23,512 nt of DNA from a virus. Numbering within the stretch: the first letter of the stretch is position 1; each line of letters starts with the position of its first letter. Location of the stretch: positions 1 to 23,512 of the IMG/VR virus record IMGVR_UViG_3300006917_000158; one strand, given 5' to 3'. Shown piece after piece: positions 1 to 7,414 of the stretch. Below the pieces are notes generated by a model. The model searched no databases. It saw only the letters and a list, made by a program, of their open reading frames with translations, and was not told the DNA's origin. A program made the translations under genes and the position numbers.

Positions 1-141
1 GAACGCCTTGCGCTTCTCGAAGTCGCCGCCGCGCCCGATGTGGCCGTTGATGCCGCTCCAGAGCGTGCCGGCGCCGGATGCGTACCGCTTGCGCGTGCGG
101 TCCACGCCGCCCGCAAAGTTCTCGATGAGGAGGTAGGCCAA
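1..141 (-). CDS. N-terminus of a phage structural (tail-linked) protein, cut by the window edge
   Basis: Reading leftward from a TTG at 141, the frame stays open for 47 codons to the window edge. It encodes an N-terminus starting MAYLLIENFAGGVD, with KRYASGAGTLW near residue 18 and GRGGDFEKRKAF at the edge. This arrangement (short strand, NFAGGVD, then a Gly-rich stretch and EKRKAF) is typical of large structural proteins that follow the adaptor genes in podoviruses. The start is placed at TTG because it lies 3 nt past the upstream stop (145-147) and has an AGGGG ribosome-binding sequence at suitable spacing. The rest of the gene lies outside the window, so size and role in the tail cannot be judged. 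Confidence 0.6.
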   Translation of the reverse strand, partial: MAYLLIENFAGGVDRTRKRYASGAGTLWSGINGHIGRGGDFEKRKAF

Positions 142-144
142 GAC

Positions 145-474
145 CTAGCCCCTGCGGCCCGTAATCTGCATGGGCGCTCGGTACGGCGCCGACGGCATTG
201 CGGGCGCGGGGCCGGCGTTTACGCGGTCGCGCAGCGTGCGCCTCTCGTGCATCCTGTCCAGATACTCGGCACCGGGCAATGCGCGCTGCACGAGATGATC
301 GAAGAATCCGCCCTGAAACTCCTGCGGCCCCACCGTGAATTCCTGCGGCTGCGCGGCGGGCTGCGCCGTTCCTGAGAGCGGCACGCCACCAGCCGACATC
401 GGCACGAGCGGCCCGCGCGGGCGGTTGCCTTGCGCGGCGAGCCACGCGGCGATTTGTTGGGCTAGGGAGTCCAT
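145..474 (-). CDS. Small Pro/Gln/Ala-rich phage protein of unknown function
   Basis: The gene encodes 109 aa with no recognised domain. The N-terminus (MDSLAQQIAAWLAAQ) can form an amphipathic helix. The middle, residues 25-50, is rich in Gly, Pro and Gln and is probably disordered; the tail is basic. Its ATG overlaps the stop of the adaptor gene by one base (TGATG), and it ends 3 nt before the next structural gene, so it is expressed with the late virion genes. Position suggests a minor head-tail component or assembly factor, but nothing in the sequence proves this. Confidence 0.6.
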   Translation of the reverse strand: MDSLAQQIAAWLAAQGNRPRGPLVPMSAGGVPLSGTAQPAAQPQEFTVGPQEFQGGFFDHLVQRALPGAEYLDRMHERRTLRDRVNAGPAPAMPSAPYRAPMQITGRRG

Positions 475-1199
475 CAGCGCACGTACCTCGGATGACGCGG
501 CCAGCGATCATTCGACGCATTCACCGCGCCGAGTCCCATGCGAACACGCAGGCCGCTTCCGGTGTTCGCGCGAAGGCGCTCAAGGCGCGCGCCCGCAGCC
601 GCGCCCTTCACCTGCGCCGCCTTGTCCTGCGAGTTGCCCGCCAGGATCTCGGTCGCGGCCATCAGGACGACGAGGTGGTCGTCCAGATCCAGCCGCGAGG
701 TGTCGTCGGTGAGGTCGGTGACGAGCTTCTGGCCCTCGAAGGCCACCTCGTTCGATCCGTCGGCCACGCCGTTCGACGCGGGCAGAGGCCACACCTCGAA
801 TTGCGCCTCGCCGTAGGCCATCCAGCGCGTCACGGGGTCGGCGCGCTGGTCGTTGTCCGGGTCGAACGCGGTGCGCTCGCCGCCGTAGGTGATGCCGTAG
901 TCGAGCGGCAGCCACACGCCGCCCCATTTCACCCACGCGCGCTCGATCTTCTGCGGGTTCACCGCCGCCGGGTAGTCGTAGTAGCGGCTCCCGGCCTGAA
1001 GCACCTTGCGCGACACGCTGCTGTCGCGCTTCAGTTCAAGGTGCCGCCAGTCGTATTCCTCGGCGAGCGTCTTGTAGACGCGCTTCGTGATCGCCCGGAT
1101 GTTCTCGATGTGATCGACGCCGCGAGAGGTGTTCGTCGAGAGCCTTGCCTCGGCGCGCACCCGCTCGATTACGTCGCCCCAGGTCGAACGAAGCGCCAT
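474..1199 (-). CDS. Head-tail adaptor / P22 gp4-like tail accessory protein
   Basis: The protein is 241 aa, starting MALRSTWGDVIERVRAEA. The order of elements matches the gp4-like connector family as I know it: an N-terminal helix, a segment around residues 38-50 with YKTLAEEYDWRHLEL, the RYYDYPAAV strand, a KWGGVWLPLDYGI segment, a PVTRWMAYG plus EVWPLPAS pair, and the LDLDDHLVVLMAATEILA helix near the end. Such proteins sit below the portal and close the head after packaging. ATG 1199 is chosen over an upstream start in the same frame because it follows the previous stop by 4 nt and the upstream extension is Arg-rich and overlaps the previous gene. It lies in the late operon between an unknown gene and the small gene at 145-474. 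Confidence 0.7.
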   Translation of the reverse strand: MALRSTWGDVIERVRAEARLSTNTSRGVDHIENIRAITKRVYKTLAEEYDWRHLELKRDSSVSRKVLQAGSRYYDYPAAVNPQKIERAWVKWGGVWLPLDYGITYGGERTAFDPDNDQRADPVTRWMAYGEAQFEVWPLPASNGVADGSNEVAFEGQKLVTDLTDDTSRLDLDDHLVVLMAATEILAGNSQDKAAQVKGAAAGARLERLRANTGSGLRVRMGLGAVNASNDRWPRHPRYVR

Positions 1200-1203
1200 T
1201 GCT

Positions 1204-1653
1204 CTACGCCGTCGGCTGCAGGCCAGCCGCGCGCTGGAGCAGTTGCGCGCGCGCCGTCGCCTCGGCCGCATCGCGGATGCGGTTGTGCTCGGCGATCTCG
1301 GCCTGCCGGCGCTGGAAGCTTTCCTCGCGCTCCATCTCGGCCAGTTGCTCGCGTTCGGCGTTCCACTTCTGGAACCCCTCCATGCTGACGTGCAGCACCT
1401 TCTCGACCAGCAGCACGCCGGGGCGCGGGTCCATGCTCTTCGAGTACTTCACCGCGAGTTCGTAGAGTTCCACCTGCGGGTCGAGCAGCACTTCGCCGTC
1501 CTCGACCACGTTGACCACGCCGTCCTCGCCGTGGATGTGGCGCAGGAGGCGGATCTCGCGCTCGGTCATGCCCTCGCGCGGGATGCTGTTCAGGATGTTG
1601 CCGCCGAGGCGGATCTCGGCTTTGAAGGTCTTCGTCTTCTGCTTTTCGGCCAT
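1204..1653 (-). CDS. Phage protein of unknown function between coat and adaptor genes
   Basis: The gene encodes 149 aa. Residues 1-55 look folded and mixed alpha/beta (FKAEIRLGGNILNSI, then EREIRLLRHIHGEDGV). The C-terminal third (about 95-140) is a long charged helix rich in Glu, Arg, Gln and Ala, likely a coiled coil. I recognise no named family. Genes of this kind often sit between coat and adaptor genes in podoviruses, which suggests a minor head or connector role. The start ATG lies about 80 nt after the coat gene stop, with a stem-loop between them. Confidence 0.6.
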   Translation of the reverse strand: MAEKQKTKTFKAEIRLGGNILNSIPREGMTEREIRLLRHIHGEDGVVNVVEDGEVLLDPQVELYELAVKYSKSMDPRPGVLLVEKVLHVSMEGFQKWNAEREQLAEMEREESFQRRQAEIAEHNRIRDAAEATARAQLLQRAAGLQPTA

Positions 1654-1695
1654 GCGGGTCTCCTCAGTGCGCCGCGGAATCGGCCGCGACTTCCG

Positions 1696-1733
1696 GTGAC
1701 GGCAGCCGAGGCCGAAGCCCCGGCCGCCGTCAC
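1696..1733 (-). other. Stem-loop just after the major capsid gene
   Basis: GTGACGGC at 1696-1703 pairs with GCCGTCAC at 1726-1733. The stem continues inward with GCCG/CGGC and GG/CC, each after a single mismatch, around a 6-nt loop. It begins 2 nt past the capsid stop codon on the minus strand. No run of T follows in the transcription direction, so it is not a standard intrinsic terminator. It may instead protect the 3' end of the capsid message or partly attenuate read-through. Confidence 0.5.
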
Positions 1734-1735
1734 GA

Positions 1736-2773
1736 TCAGGCGATGCTGTAGACGCCGCTGCTCGAGAGCTGCGACGCCAGGATCGCGCCCGTGCAGGTGA
1801 TCGCGCGGTACATGACGTACTTCTCCGGCGGCCGGGCCGGAGTGTGGTTCTTCATCCACTCGCCTTCCATCTGCCAGAGCTTGATCGCGCTCATGTCGAG
1901 CACGTAGCCGTACTTCGCGCGCGAGAGGTCGTCCAGCAGCGGCTCGTACTGGATCTTGATGCCCTTGAACGCGATGTCGGCCACGCTGGCGTCGATCATC
2001 TTCTGGTTCGCCCAGCCCTCGAGCGTGTAGTTGCCCTTGGAGCGCAGTTCCTTCTCGAAGGCGTCCATGAAGTCGGAGCCAGCGAGGAAGACGTGCTTGG
2101 GCGACGCGGCGTACCGGCGCAGTTGCCGGAATTCCTTCTGCAGCGTGTTGACGAGGTTCTGGTTCGACGCCGTGGACGAGTCGATCGCCAGCGACGCGCG
2201 GTTGCGCCACCACGAGTTCGCCGCGCGGTCGATGCCGAACGTCGTGCCGGTCGACGGGCTGTCGAGGATGAACGACAGGATGCCGGGGATGGCCTTGGCG
2301 TCCTGCGTGCCGTCGCGCCAGAACATCTCGGCCAGCGACCGGCGCGCGCCCTCGTTCAACTGGCTGTTCTTGTACTCGATCACGTCCACCAGCGCGGCCA
2401 TCTCGGCGTCCGAGTGCGTGGTCGTGCGCGCCGAGTTCATGCTGTCGACCACGGTCACGCCGTACTTCTTCAGTTCGGTCAGCGTGGTCGAGATGCCGGC
2501 GCCGACTTCACGCCACGGCGTCTGCGCCTGCTTCAGCGTGGCCGGGTTGCTGTAGTTCTGCTCGTCGTCGTGAGCGTAGCCTTCCATCGTCACGTCGAAC
2601 GAACCCGAGACGCGGGCCGTGATGTTGTCCTTGCCGGCGCCGAAGGTCTTGGGGGCCTTCGTGAGCGCGTCGAAGAGCGGGCGGTCCTGGAGGGTCTGGT
2701 CCTTCCAGCCCTTCTGGTGGTAGTCGATGACGCTCGCTTCGATGTGAGCGAGTTCGGTAGCGGTGAAGGCCAT
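1736..2773 (-). CDS. Major capsid protein (HK97-type fold expected)
   Basis: The protein is 345 aa, the usual size for a coat protein of this class. It starts MAFTATELAHIEASVIDYHQ and contains an N-terminal segment with DRPLFDALTKAPKTFG, a central domain, and a C-terminal region with YVLDMSAIKLW and EKYVMYRAITCTGA. The last elements resemble the axial-domain end of phage coat proteins with HK97-type folds. Its place directly after the scaffold gene supports the call. The ATG is preceded by a GGAGAA ribosome-binding sequence whose first bases lie inside an inverted repeat, so initiation may be controlled by RNA folding. A stem-loop follows the stop codon. Confidence 0.85.
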   Translation of the reverse strand: MAFTATELAHIEASVIDYHQKGWKDQTLQDRPLFDALTKAPKTFGAGKDNITARVSGSFDVTMEGYAHDDEQNYSNPATLKQAQTPWREVGAGISTTLTELKKYGVTVVDSMNSARTTTHSDAEMAALVDVIEYKNSQLNEGARRSLAEMFWRDGTQDAKAIPGILSFILDSPSTGTTFGIDRAANSWWRNRASLAIDSSTASNQNLVNTLQKEFRQLRRYAASPKHVFLAGSDFMDAFEKELRSKGNYTLEGWANQKMIDASVADIAFKGIKIQYEPLLDDLSRAKYGYVLDMSAIKLWQMEGEWMKNHTPARPPEKYVMYRAITCTGAILASQLSSSGVYSIA

Positions 2774-2782
2774 GATGGTTCT

Positions 2783-2824
2783 CCGATTGGTTGTGGGAAT
2801 GCGACTGCGTGACGCACCAATCGG
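2783..2824 (-). promoter_or_regulatory. Inverted repeat over the capsid gene leader
   Basis: CCGATTGGT at 2783-2791 and ACCAATCGG at 2816-2824 are perfect 9-base inverse copies around a 24-nt loop, and TGCG/CGCA can pair inside the loop. In the minus-strand message the second arm runs directly into the AGAA of the capsid ribosome-binding sequence, so folding would hold part of that site. A second short palindrome, TCGGGG/CCCCGA, spans 2821-2836. No promoter is visible in the 122-nt gap between scaffold and capsid genes. Confidence 0.5.
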
Positions 2825-2850
2825 GGCCGACCCCGACGCACCTGCCGATC

Positions 2851-2869
2851 AGGCCGGAGCTACCGGCCT
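2851..2869 (-). other. Perfect 7-bp hairpin between scaffold and capsid genes
   Basis: AGGCCGG at 2851-2857 pairs with CCGGCCT at 2863-2869 across a 5-nt loop. It lies 27 nt past the scaffold stop codon. In the minus-strand direction no T run follows, so termination is uncertain; it may be a pause or processing site that sets the scaffold to coat ratio. Confidence 0.4.
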
Positions 2870-2895
2870 TTGCTGCCACTCGTCCTGCGGGCGAC

Positions 2896-3987
2896 CTATG
2901 CCGCCTGTCGTGCGCGCGCGAGGCCCAACTGCGCGGCCTCCAGCGCGTTCTTCGGTTCCTTCGTCGTGAGGACGGCCGCGCCGCCCGTCACGGTGTTCTT
3001 CGCGCGCGGGGCCGGGCGAATCCCGGCGAGCCGCGCCTCGATGTTCTTTCGCGCCTGCGAGGCGAGTTCCAGCACCTTCGCCTTCGGCACCGGCTGGCCG
3101 CCGTTGGCGCGCTGCTCCTCGGTGAGAAGCATCTGGAGTTCGGGCCACACGAAGGGCTGCTTCACCGCGAAGTCGGGGTCGGAGCCCTTCCACTGGTTCT
3201 CCCACCCCGTCACCGCGGCGGACACGTCGGCGACGTGGCGCGAGAAGGCTTCCTGCGTCTCGCGCGTGCGCTGCACTTCGGTCGTGCGCGCGATGTTGGC
3301 GTCGGCCACGGCCTTGGCGTTGCGGGTCGCGGCGAGTTCGCGCGCGCGGGCCTCCGAGAGCGTGCCGGCGTCCACCTCGGCGCGAAGGTCTTCGGGCAGC
3401 ACCTCGCCGACGTGCTCCTGCAGCGAGCGCACGAGCGGCGCGACGTGCTGGTACGCCTTGCCGGGGTCGGTCTTCACGAGCGCGGCGAATTGCATGAGCC
3501 ACGAGAATTCGCCCTGCGGGATCGCGTGCTGCTCGAGGAAGCCCTGCAATTGGCCGTCGCGCTGCACCACCGGCTCGAGCGAGCGCAGCTTGTCGCGGCG
3601 CTCGTTGTTCTGGCGGGTGAGGAAGCCGAAACGCTTCTTCACGATCGGCGGGAGGGCCTTGTACACCTCGTCCGGGATGCGCTCGCCGTCCTCGCCGCCC
3701 GCGTCGGCCTCGGCGGCCGGCTGCGCGGTCGCGGGGTCGCCCTGGGGCTTCTCGGTCGCGGGGGCGGCCTTCACCTCTTCGTCCGCGCGGCGCTTCGACT
3801 CCGCGCGCAGCACGGCCTCCAGCGCCGATTTCGGCTGGTCGTCGGCCTTCGACTGCCCCTGCGGCGACGCCGGATCGTCGGCGGCCGGGGAGGAGGAGCC
3901 AGATGCCGGCGGGGCGTCGGGCGCAGGGGCAGCGTCGGGCGCGGTCGCCGCGGGGGCTTGATCGAGGGCTTCGGTGTCGGTGTCCAT
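2896..3987 (-). CDS. Capsid scaffolding protein
   Basis: The protein is 363 aa, between portal and coat genes, which is the normal scaffold position. Residues 1-100 are acidic and rich in Ala, Pro, Asp and Ser and are probably disordered. The centre (about 150-260) is strongly helical and charged, and the C-terminal part contains NGGQPVPKAKVLELASQARK followed by a basic tail. An internal scaffold is expected to line the procapsid and leave before or during packaging. The start ATG has a strong GGAGGAT ribosome-binding sequence. A promoter candidate lies just upstream, so scaffold and coat may have their own transcript. Confidence 0.8.
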   Translation of the reverse strand: MDTDTEALDQAPAATAPDAAPAPDAPPASGSSSPAADDPASPQGQSKADDQPKSALEAVLRAESKRRADEEVKAAPATEKPQGDPATAQPAAEADAGGEDGERIPDEVYKALPPIVKKRFGFLTRQNNERRDKLRSLEPVVQRDGQLQGFLEQHAIPQGEFSWLMQFAALVKTDPGKAYQHVAPLVRSLQEHVGEVLPEDLRAEVDAGTLSEARARELAATRNAKAVADANIARTTEVQRTRETQEAFSRHVADVSAAVTGWENQWKGSDPDFAVKQPFVWPELQMLLTEEQRANGGQPVPKAKVLELASQARKNIEARLAGIRPAPRAKNTVTGGAAVLTTKEPKNALEAAQLGLARARQAA

Positions 3988-4013
3988 AGGTAAAAGGTAT
4001 CCTCCGTGTTTAC

Positions 4014-4042
4014 TCTATACGCTCAGACTATTGCGGCGTCAA
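4014..4042 (-). promoter_or_regulatory. Candidate promoter upstream of the scaffold gene
   Basis: On the minus strand TTGACG (4042-4037) and TATAGA (4019-4014) are separated by 17 nt, 5 of 6 and 4 of 6 matches to sigma-70 boxes. The -35 box lies in the last codons of the portal gene and the start site would fall near 4006, just ahead of the scaffold ribosome-binding sequence. It would give extra transcription of scaffold and coat genes. Confidence 0.45.
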
Positions 4043-6199
4043 GGGCGCCGGGGCCGCCCGAGCGTCGGGGGCGGGGTACATGTTCTGCGCCTTCGCGGGC
4101 GTCTGGACCGGGTTGTCGGCGTTCATCGCGCCGGCCGGGCCTTGAGCCTCGTTGCCGGGGCCGGGCGCGAGGTTTGGCTTCGCCATCGCGTTCATCGCCA
4201 CGATGGAGGGCAGCGCCGCATCAAAGAACTCGTCCGGGTCGATGTTCTCGTCGATCTCCTGGAACATGAAGTCCACGAGCTTGCGCGGCTTCACGCCGGG
4301 GATCTGCATGAGGAAGGGCGCCGTCTTCTCGATGGCCGCGAGGCGCGCCTGCCGGTTCGGCCGGCCACTGGAGCCCGCCTTCACTTCGAGGATCAGCTCC
4401 TCCGCGGCTTCCTTGCGGGAGGGCGGCATGTCGGGCCACACGGCGCCGGGACCGGCGATGGAGAGCACCGTCTCCTTTCGCATCTCGAGGAGGAGGATCT
4501 GCCCCGCCGAGCGCATCACGTCGGTCAGGAAGTCGTCCAGATCGTCGATGCACGATTGCAGCGTCGTGACGCGGCTATTCTCGGCGATGGAGGATTCCGT
4601 GGCCGTCGCGCCGGTCGTGCCGCCGACATTGGCCGCCTGGTCGCCCTGCGTGCGCTGGATGTCGGTGTAGACGTGCTCCACGTCGTACAGTTCGGGCGTG
4701 ATCGGGACCGTGGGCTTGGGGCGGATGAGCTTTGCGATGTCGTCGTTCTTCCCGACGCCCTTCAGTTCCATGATCTCGTGGTCTTCGTGCGACCCGAAGA
4801 GCAGTTTGTCGCCGTCGGACAGCACCCCGGCTGCCGCCACGGAACCCGGCCGGTTCGCCTGCCGATGCACGCGCAGGCCCTCGCGCGCGCGGTTGTACTC
4901 GACGGCCATCTTCGAGATCAGTTCCACGTCCGAGGGCGGGTACACCTCCTCGTCGGACTCGATGTCGTTGAAGGTGAGCGAGTAGTACGGGTGGAATTGC
5001 TCCGTCACCACCTCCGGGTCGCCGGGCTCCCTCAGGAAGTCCGGGTAGCCGTCGCAGACCGTGAAGCACGTCTGCCCCACGAGGTCGTACACCTCGTACA
5101 CGGCGCAGAGCTTCGTGTCGCCGTCGGCCATCGCTTTCTTCAGGCCCTTGGCGTCGTAGGCGTTGTAGTCCTTGCCGACATCCACGCCGTAGATTTTCTG
5201 CACCTGCGCCGGCGTGAAGAGGAATTCCTCGGCGATCCAGTCCGCGCCGACGAAGCCCTTCAGTTGCGTCATCGTGACCGACGGGATGATCGACCACGCT
5301 TTCGGGAAGGCGAACACCAGACCCTCGCGCAGCACGATCTCCTTCTGCTCGGTGAGGTTCTGGATGAGGAGGCGCAGTTGCTCGGCCTCGGCGCTGTCGT
5401 GCTGGATCTCGCCGTCGGCGAGGTCGGCCGACAGGCGCTCGATTTCCGAGAGTTTGTCGGTCGCGTCCTTGATGCGCGCGTCCAGTTCGGGGCCGTACTT
5501 CATGACCCGCTGGTAGCCCACCTTGATGTAGCCCACCTTGCAGGTGAGGACGCGGCGCACGAGCTGCTTCGCCTGCAGCTTGAAGCGCGGCTGCATCTCG
5601 TCGAGGCTGTACTGGCAGACGAGTTCCTGCGTGCGGCCCATCTTCGCGTACATGGCGCGGCGCTGCATGGCCTGCTGCGCGTCCTGCACGATCGCCTGCG
5701 CCTGCTCCGGCGGCATCGCGGGCGGCGGCATCGCGCCCATCGCCATCGCGGCGCCCGCCTGCATCGGGTTCTGCATCGCCATCATCGCCGACTGCATCGC
5801 CTGCTGCGCCGCGGCCAGTTGCTCGCGCGTGCCGTCCCACACCGTCGAATAGAGCCGCTGGCGGGGCGTCGCGCGCACGCGCGGGTTCTTCGCGTAGACG
5901 CTGGCGACGCGCTGGTTGATGTGGCGCAGTGTGATGTTGGCGATGTAGCGGTCGTCGTTCTCCTTCTGGTCCTCCCATTGCTTGCCGGCGGCGAACTTCG
6001 CGCTCTCGCGCATCTTGCAGAAGGCTTTCTTCTCCCAATGCGCCTTTGCCTTCTCGATCTTCTGCGTCCAGTCCTTCACCAACTCGGCGCGCGCGAGATC
6101 CACCTCCGGCGCGTCGCGCTGGACGACGTGCTGCTTCTGGCCGTCGTCGGCCATCGGCGGCATGCCGACCGCGGCCTCGGCGCTCTCTTCGATCATCAT
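4028..6199 (-). CDS. Portal protein (P22 gp1-like size class)
   Basis: From ATG 6199 the protein is 723 aa, close to the P22 portal (725 aa). The N-terminal third carries HWEKKAFCKMRESAKF and YIANITLRHINQRVASVYAK, a pattern typical of podovirus portals, where a helix is followed by NxxxxxV and a KNP turn. Residues about 100-150 are Met/Ala/Gln-rich. A cysteine-bearing strand region (CAVYEVYDL, CFTVCDGYPDF) precedes a wing-like section, and the C-terminus is Ala/Pro-rich. The portal ring is the DNA entry channel and terminase dock. Two adjacent ATG codons (6199, 6196) can start it; both follow the upstream stop (6208) closely. The longer open frame back to 6316 overlaps the upstream gene and is unlikely. 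Confidence 0.85.
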   Translation of the reverse strand: MMIEESAEAAVGMPPMADDGQKQHVVQRDAPEVDLARAELVKDWTQKIEKAKAHWEKKAFCKMRESAKFAAGKQWEDQKENDDRYIANITLRHINQRVASVYAKNPRVRATPRQRLYSTVWDGTREQLAAAQQAMQSAMMAMQNPMQAGAAMAMGAMPPPAMPPEQAQAIVQDAQQAMQRRAMYAKMGRTQELVCQYSLDEMQPRFKLQAKQLVRRVLTCKVGYIKVGYQRVMKYGPELDARIKDATDKLSEIERLSADLADGEIQHDSAEAEQLRLLIQNLTEQKEIVLREGLVFAFPKAWSIIPSVTMTQLKGFVGADWIAEEFLFTPAQVQKIYGVDVGKDYNAYDAKGLKKAMADGDTKLCAVYEVYDLVGQTCFTVCDGYPDFLREPGDPEVVTEQFHPYYSLTFNDIESDEEVYPPSDVELISKMAVEYNRAREGLRVHRQANRPGSVAAAGVLSDGDKLLFGSHEDHEIMELKGVGKNDDIAKLIRPKPTVPITPELYDVEHVYTDIQRTQGDQAANVGGTTGATATESSIAENSRVTTLQSCIDDLDDFLTDVMRSAGQILLLEMRKETVLSIAGPGAVWPDMPPSRKEAAEELILEVKAGSSGRPNRQARLAAIEKTAPFLMQIPGVKPRKLVDFMFQEIDENIDPDEFFDAALPSIVAMNAMAKPNLAPGPGNEAQGPAGAMNADNPVQTPAKAQNMYPAPDARAAPAPLTPQ

Positions 6200-6207
6200 C
6201 GGGTCAA

Positions 6208-7050
6208 TCAGGCGGCCTCCGCGTTGGCGGGCATGTAGAGGCGAAGCGCGCGCGTCACGTTGTCGAACGTGTCGCGCTCCCAAAAGAGCCGCTTCGCGCG
6301 ACGGTTGGTCGACCAATCGTGCGCGGGCGAGAATCCGCTGCGAACGAGGTGTTCACGGTGGCAGCACGGCACCTCCGGCACCTCCAGCCGAAAGCACATG
6401 AGCGGCACATCGGCGTGCAGGGCCATGACCATGACGCCGGAATTCGTCATCAGGTTCATGCTCGCCAGTTCGTAGAGCGCAAGGCGCAGCCCGACGCAGT
6501 GCGCCGCAGCGTGATAGACGCGCCCGTGACCGGCGGGGAAGTCCTCGCCGCGCATCTCGGCCTCGGCGTCGGGGATGATGACCGGCTCGTAGCCGTTCGC
6601 CTTCAGCCACACGGCCACGCGAAGCCAGTCGTTGCGCGAGGTGTTTCGCACCGGCTCGAAGTCGGACTCCCGCAGCGTGATCGTCACGGCATTGGCCGGA
6701 AGCCACGCGCGCACCTGTTCCAGCGCATGCGCCGGGGCACGGAAGATCGGCGCGAGCGGGCGGCCGGGATTGCCGTATGAAAGCTGCTGCTCGCCCTCCT
6801 CGACTACCACCACGCTCGCCACCGAGGGCATGAGCCACGCGAGCGGCGCGAGGAGGTGCTGGATGCGCCACGCGCGGCGCTCCTGCGTGTAGGCGAAGTC
6901 GCGCGGCGAGATCCGGCGCACGCCAGGGACGATCGCCACCTCGAGCGCGTCCTCGCCAGCCGCGATGCGCGCAGCCTCGGCGCGCGCGAGCCAGTTCACG
7001 AAGTCGTGCGTCGGGGGCGACTTGGCGAGGTCGTAGACGGCGCGCATCAT
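6208..7050 (-). CDS. Glycosyltransferase-like protein (GT-B / family 9-like C-terminal motif)
   Basis: The protein is 280 aa, starting MMRAVYDLAKSPPTHDFVNW. Residues about 120-160 form an alternating alpha/beta pattern with VTITLRESDFEPVRNTSRND and WLKANGYEPVIIPD, and the C-terminal part has MNLMTNSGVMVMALHADVPL followed by MCFRLEVPEV. That last element resembles the nucleotide-sugar end of GT-B enzymes such as heptosyltransferases, where a TNSG-type turn is followed by small residues and a strand. The assignment is by pattern only; the donor and acceptor are unknown. Its ATG overlaps the stop of the DUF6165-like gene (ATGA), so the two are translationally coupled. It lies between terminase and portal, an unusual place for a sugar enzyme. 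Confidence 0.5.
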   Translation of the reverse strand: MMRAVYDLAKSPPTHDFVNWLARAEAARIAAGEDALEVAIVPGVRRISPRDFAYTQERRAWRIQHLLAPLAWLMPSVASVVVVEEGEQQLSYGNPGRPLAPIFRAPAHALEQVRAWLPANAVTITLRESDFEPVRNTSRNDWLRVAVWLKANGYEPVIIPDAEAEMRGEDFPAGHGRVYHAAAHCVGLRLALYELASMNLMTNSGVMVMALHADVPLMCFRLEVPEVPCCHREHLVRSGFSPAHDWSTNRRAKRLFWERDTFDNVTRALRLYMPANAEAA

Positions 7051-7400
7051 CCCTGCTTCCTCCACGTCTTGAACTCCTCGGCGTCGCCGCATTCGACGTT
7101 GATGCGGTTCTTCAGCCCCACGCGCTCGCGGTTCAGGAGGTGCGCCTTGCGGCAGGCGGCGATGATGACGGCATCGGGCACCACCACCTCGCCGTCGAAA
7201 TGCTTGTGGATGATGTCCACGAAGTCCCACGCATCGCTGTTGACCGTCGAGAGCTGGCGCAGCGTGCTCGTCGGCCCGCGGTAGTACTCGCGCAGGGCGG
7301 CCAACTCCTCGGCCACCGGAGCGCCGTGCATCGCCTTCAGTTCGAGGATCGTGATCTTGTCGGCGATCTCGCCTTGAGAGAGTTTCGTGGGGTCGTGCAT
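7047..7400 (-). CDS. DUF6165-like protein
   Basis: The protein is 117 aa. Its start, LSQGEIADKITILELKAMHG, matches the family pattern GE-(V/I)-DK-(L/I)-TILE(I/L)K that I associate with DUF6165. The end, AHLLNRERVGLKNRINVE, matches that family's N-x-x-R-x-x-(I/L)-K-x-x-IN signature. The middle contains LREYYRGPTSTLRQLSTVN and WDFVDIIHKHFDG. Members often occur beside glycosyltransferase genes, which fits the coupled downstream neighbour. The biochemical function is not known to me. The start codon lies 15 nt past the terminase stop. Confidence 0.65.
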   Translation of the reverse strand: MHDPTKLSQGEIADKITILELKAMHGAPVAEELAALREYYRGPTSTLRQLSTVNSDAWDFVDIIHKHFDGEVVVPDAVIIAACRKAHLLNRERVGLKNRINVECGDAEEFKTWRKQG

Positions 7401-7414
7401 CGTCTCCGTCCCGC

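Noticed and set aside
3985-4020. GTAAAC/GTTTAC words shared by the scaffold leader, 13211, 15541 and 17898
   Set aside because: They stand out because AT-rich words are rare here, but only the 17.9 kb copy forms a palindrome; the others have no common spacing or promoter context.
3974-6238. 754-codon plus-strand open frame opposite the portal gene
   Set aside because: Its product is rich in His, Arg, Leu and Val in a pattern typical of the antisense of GC-rich genes; the minus strand has a clear portal protein.
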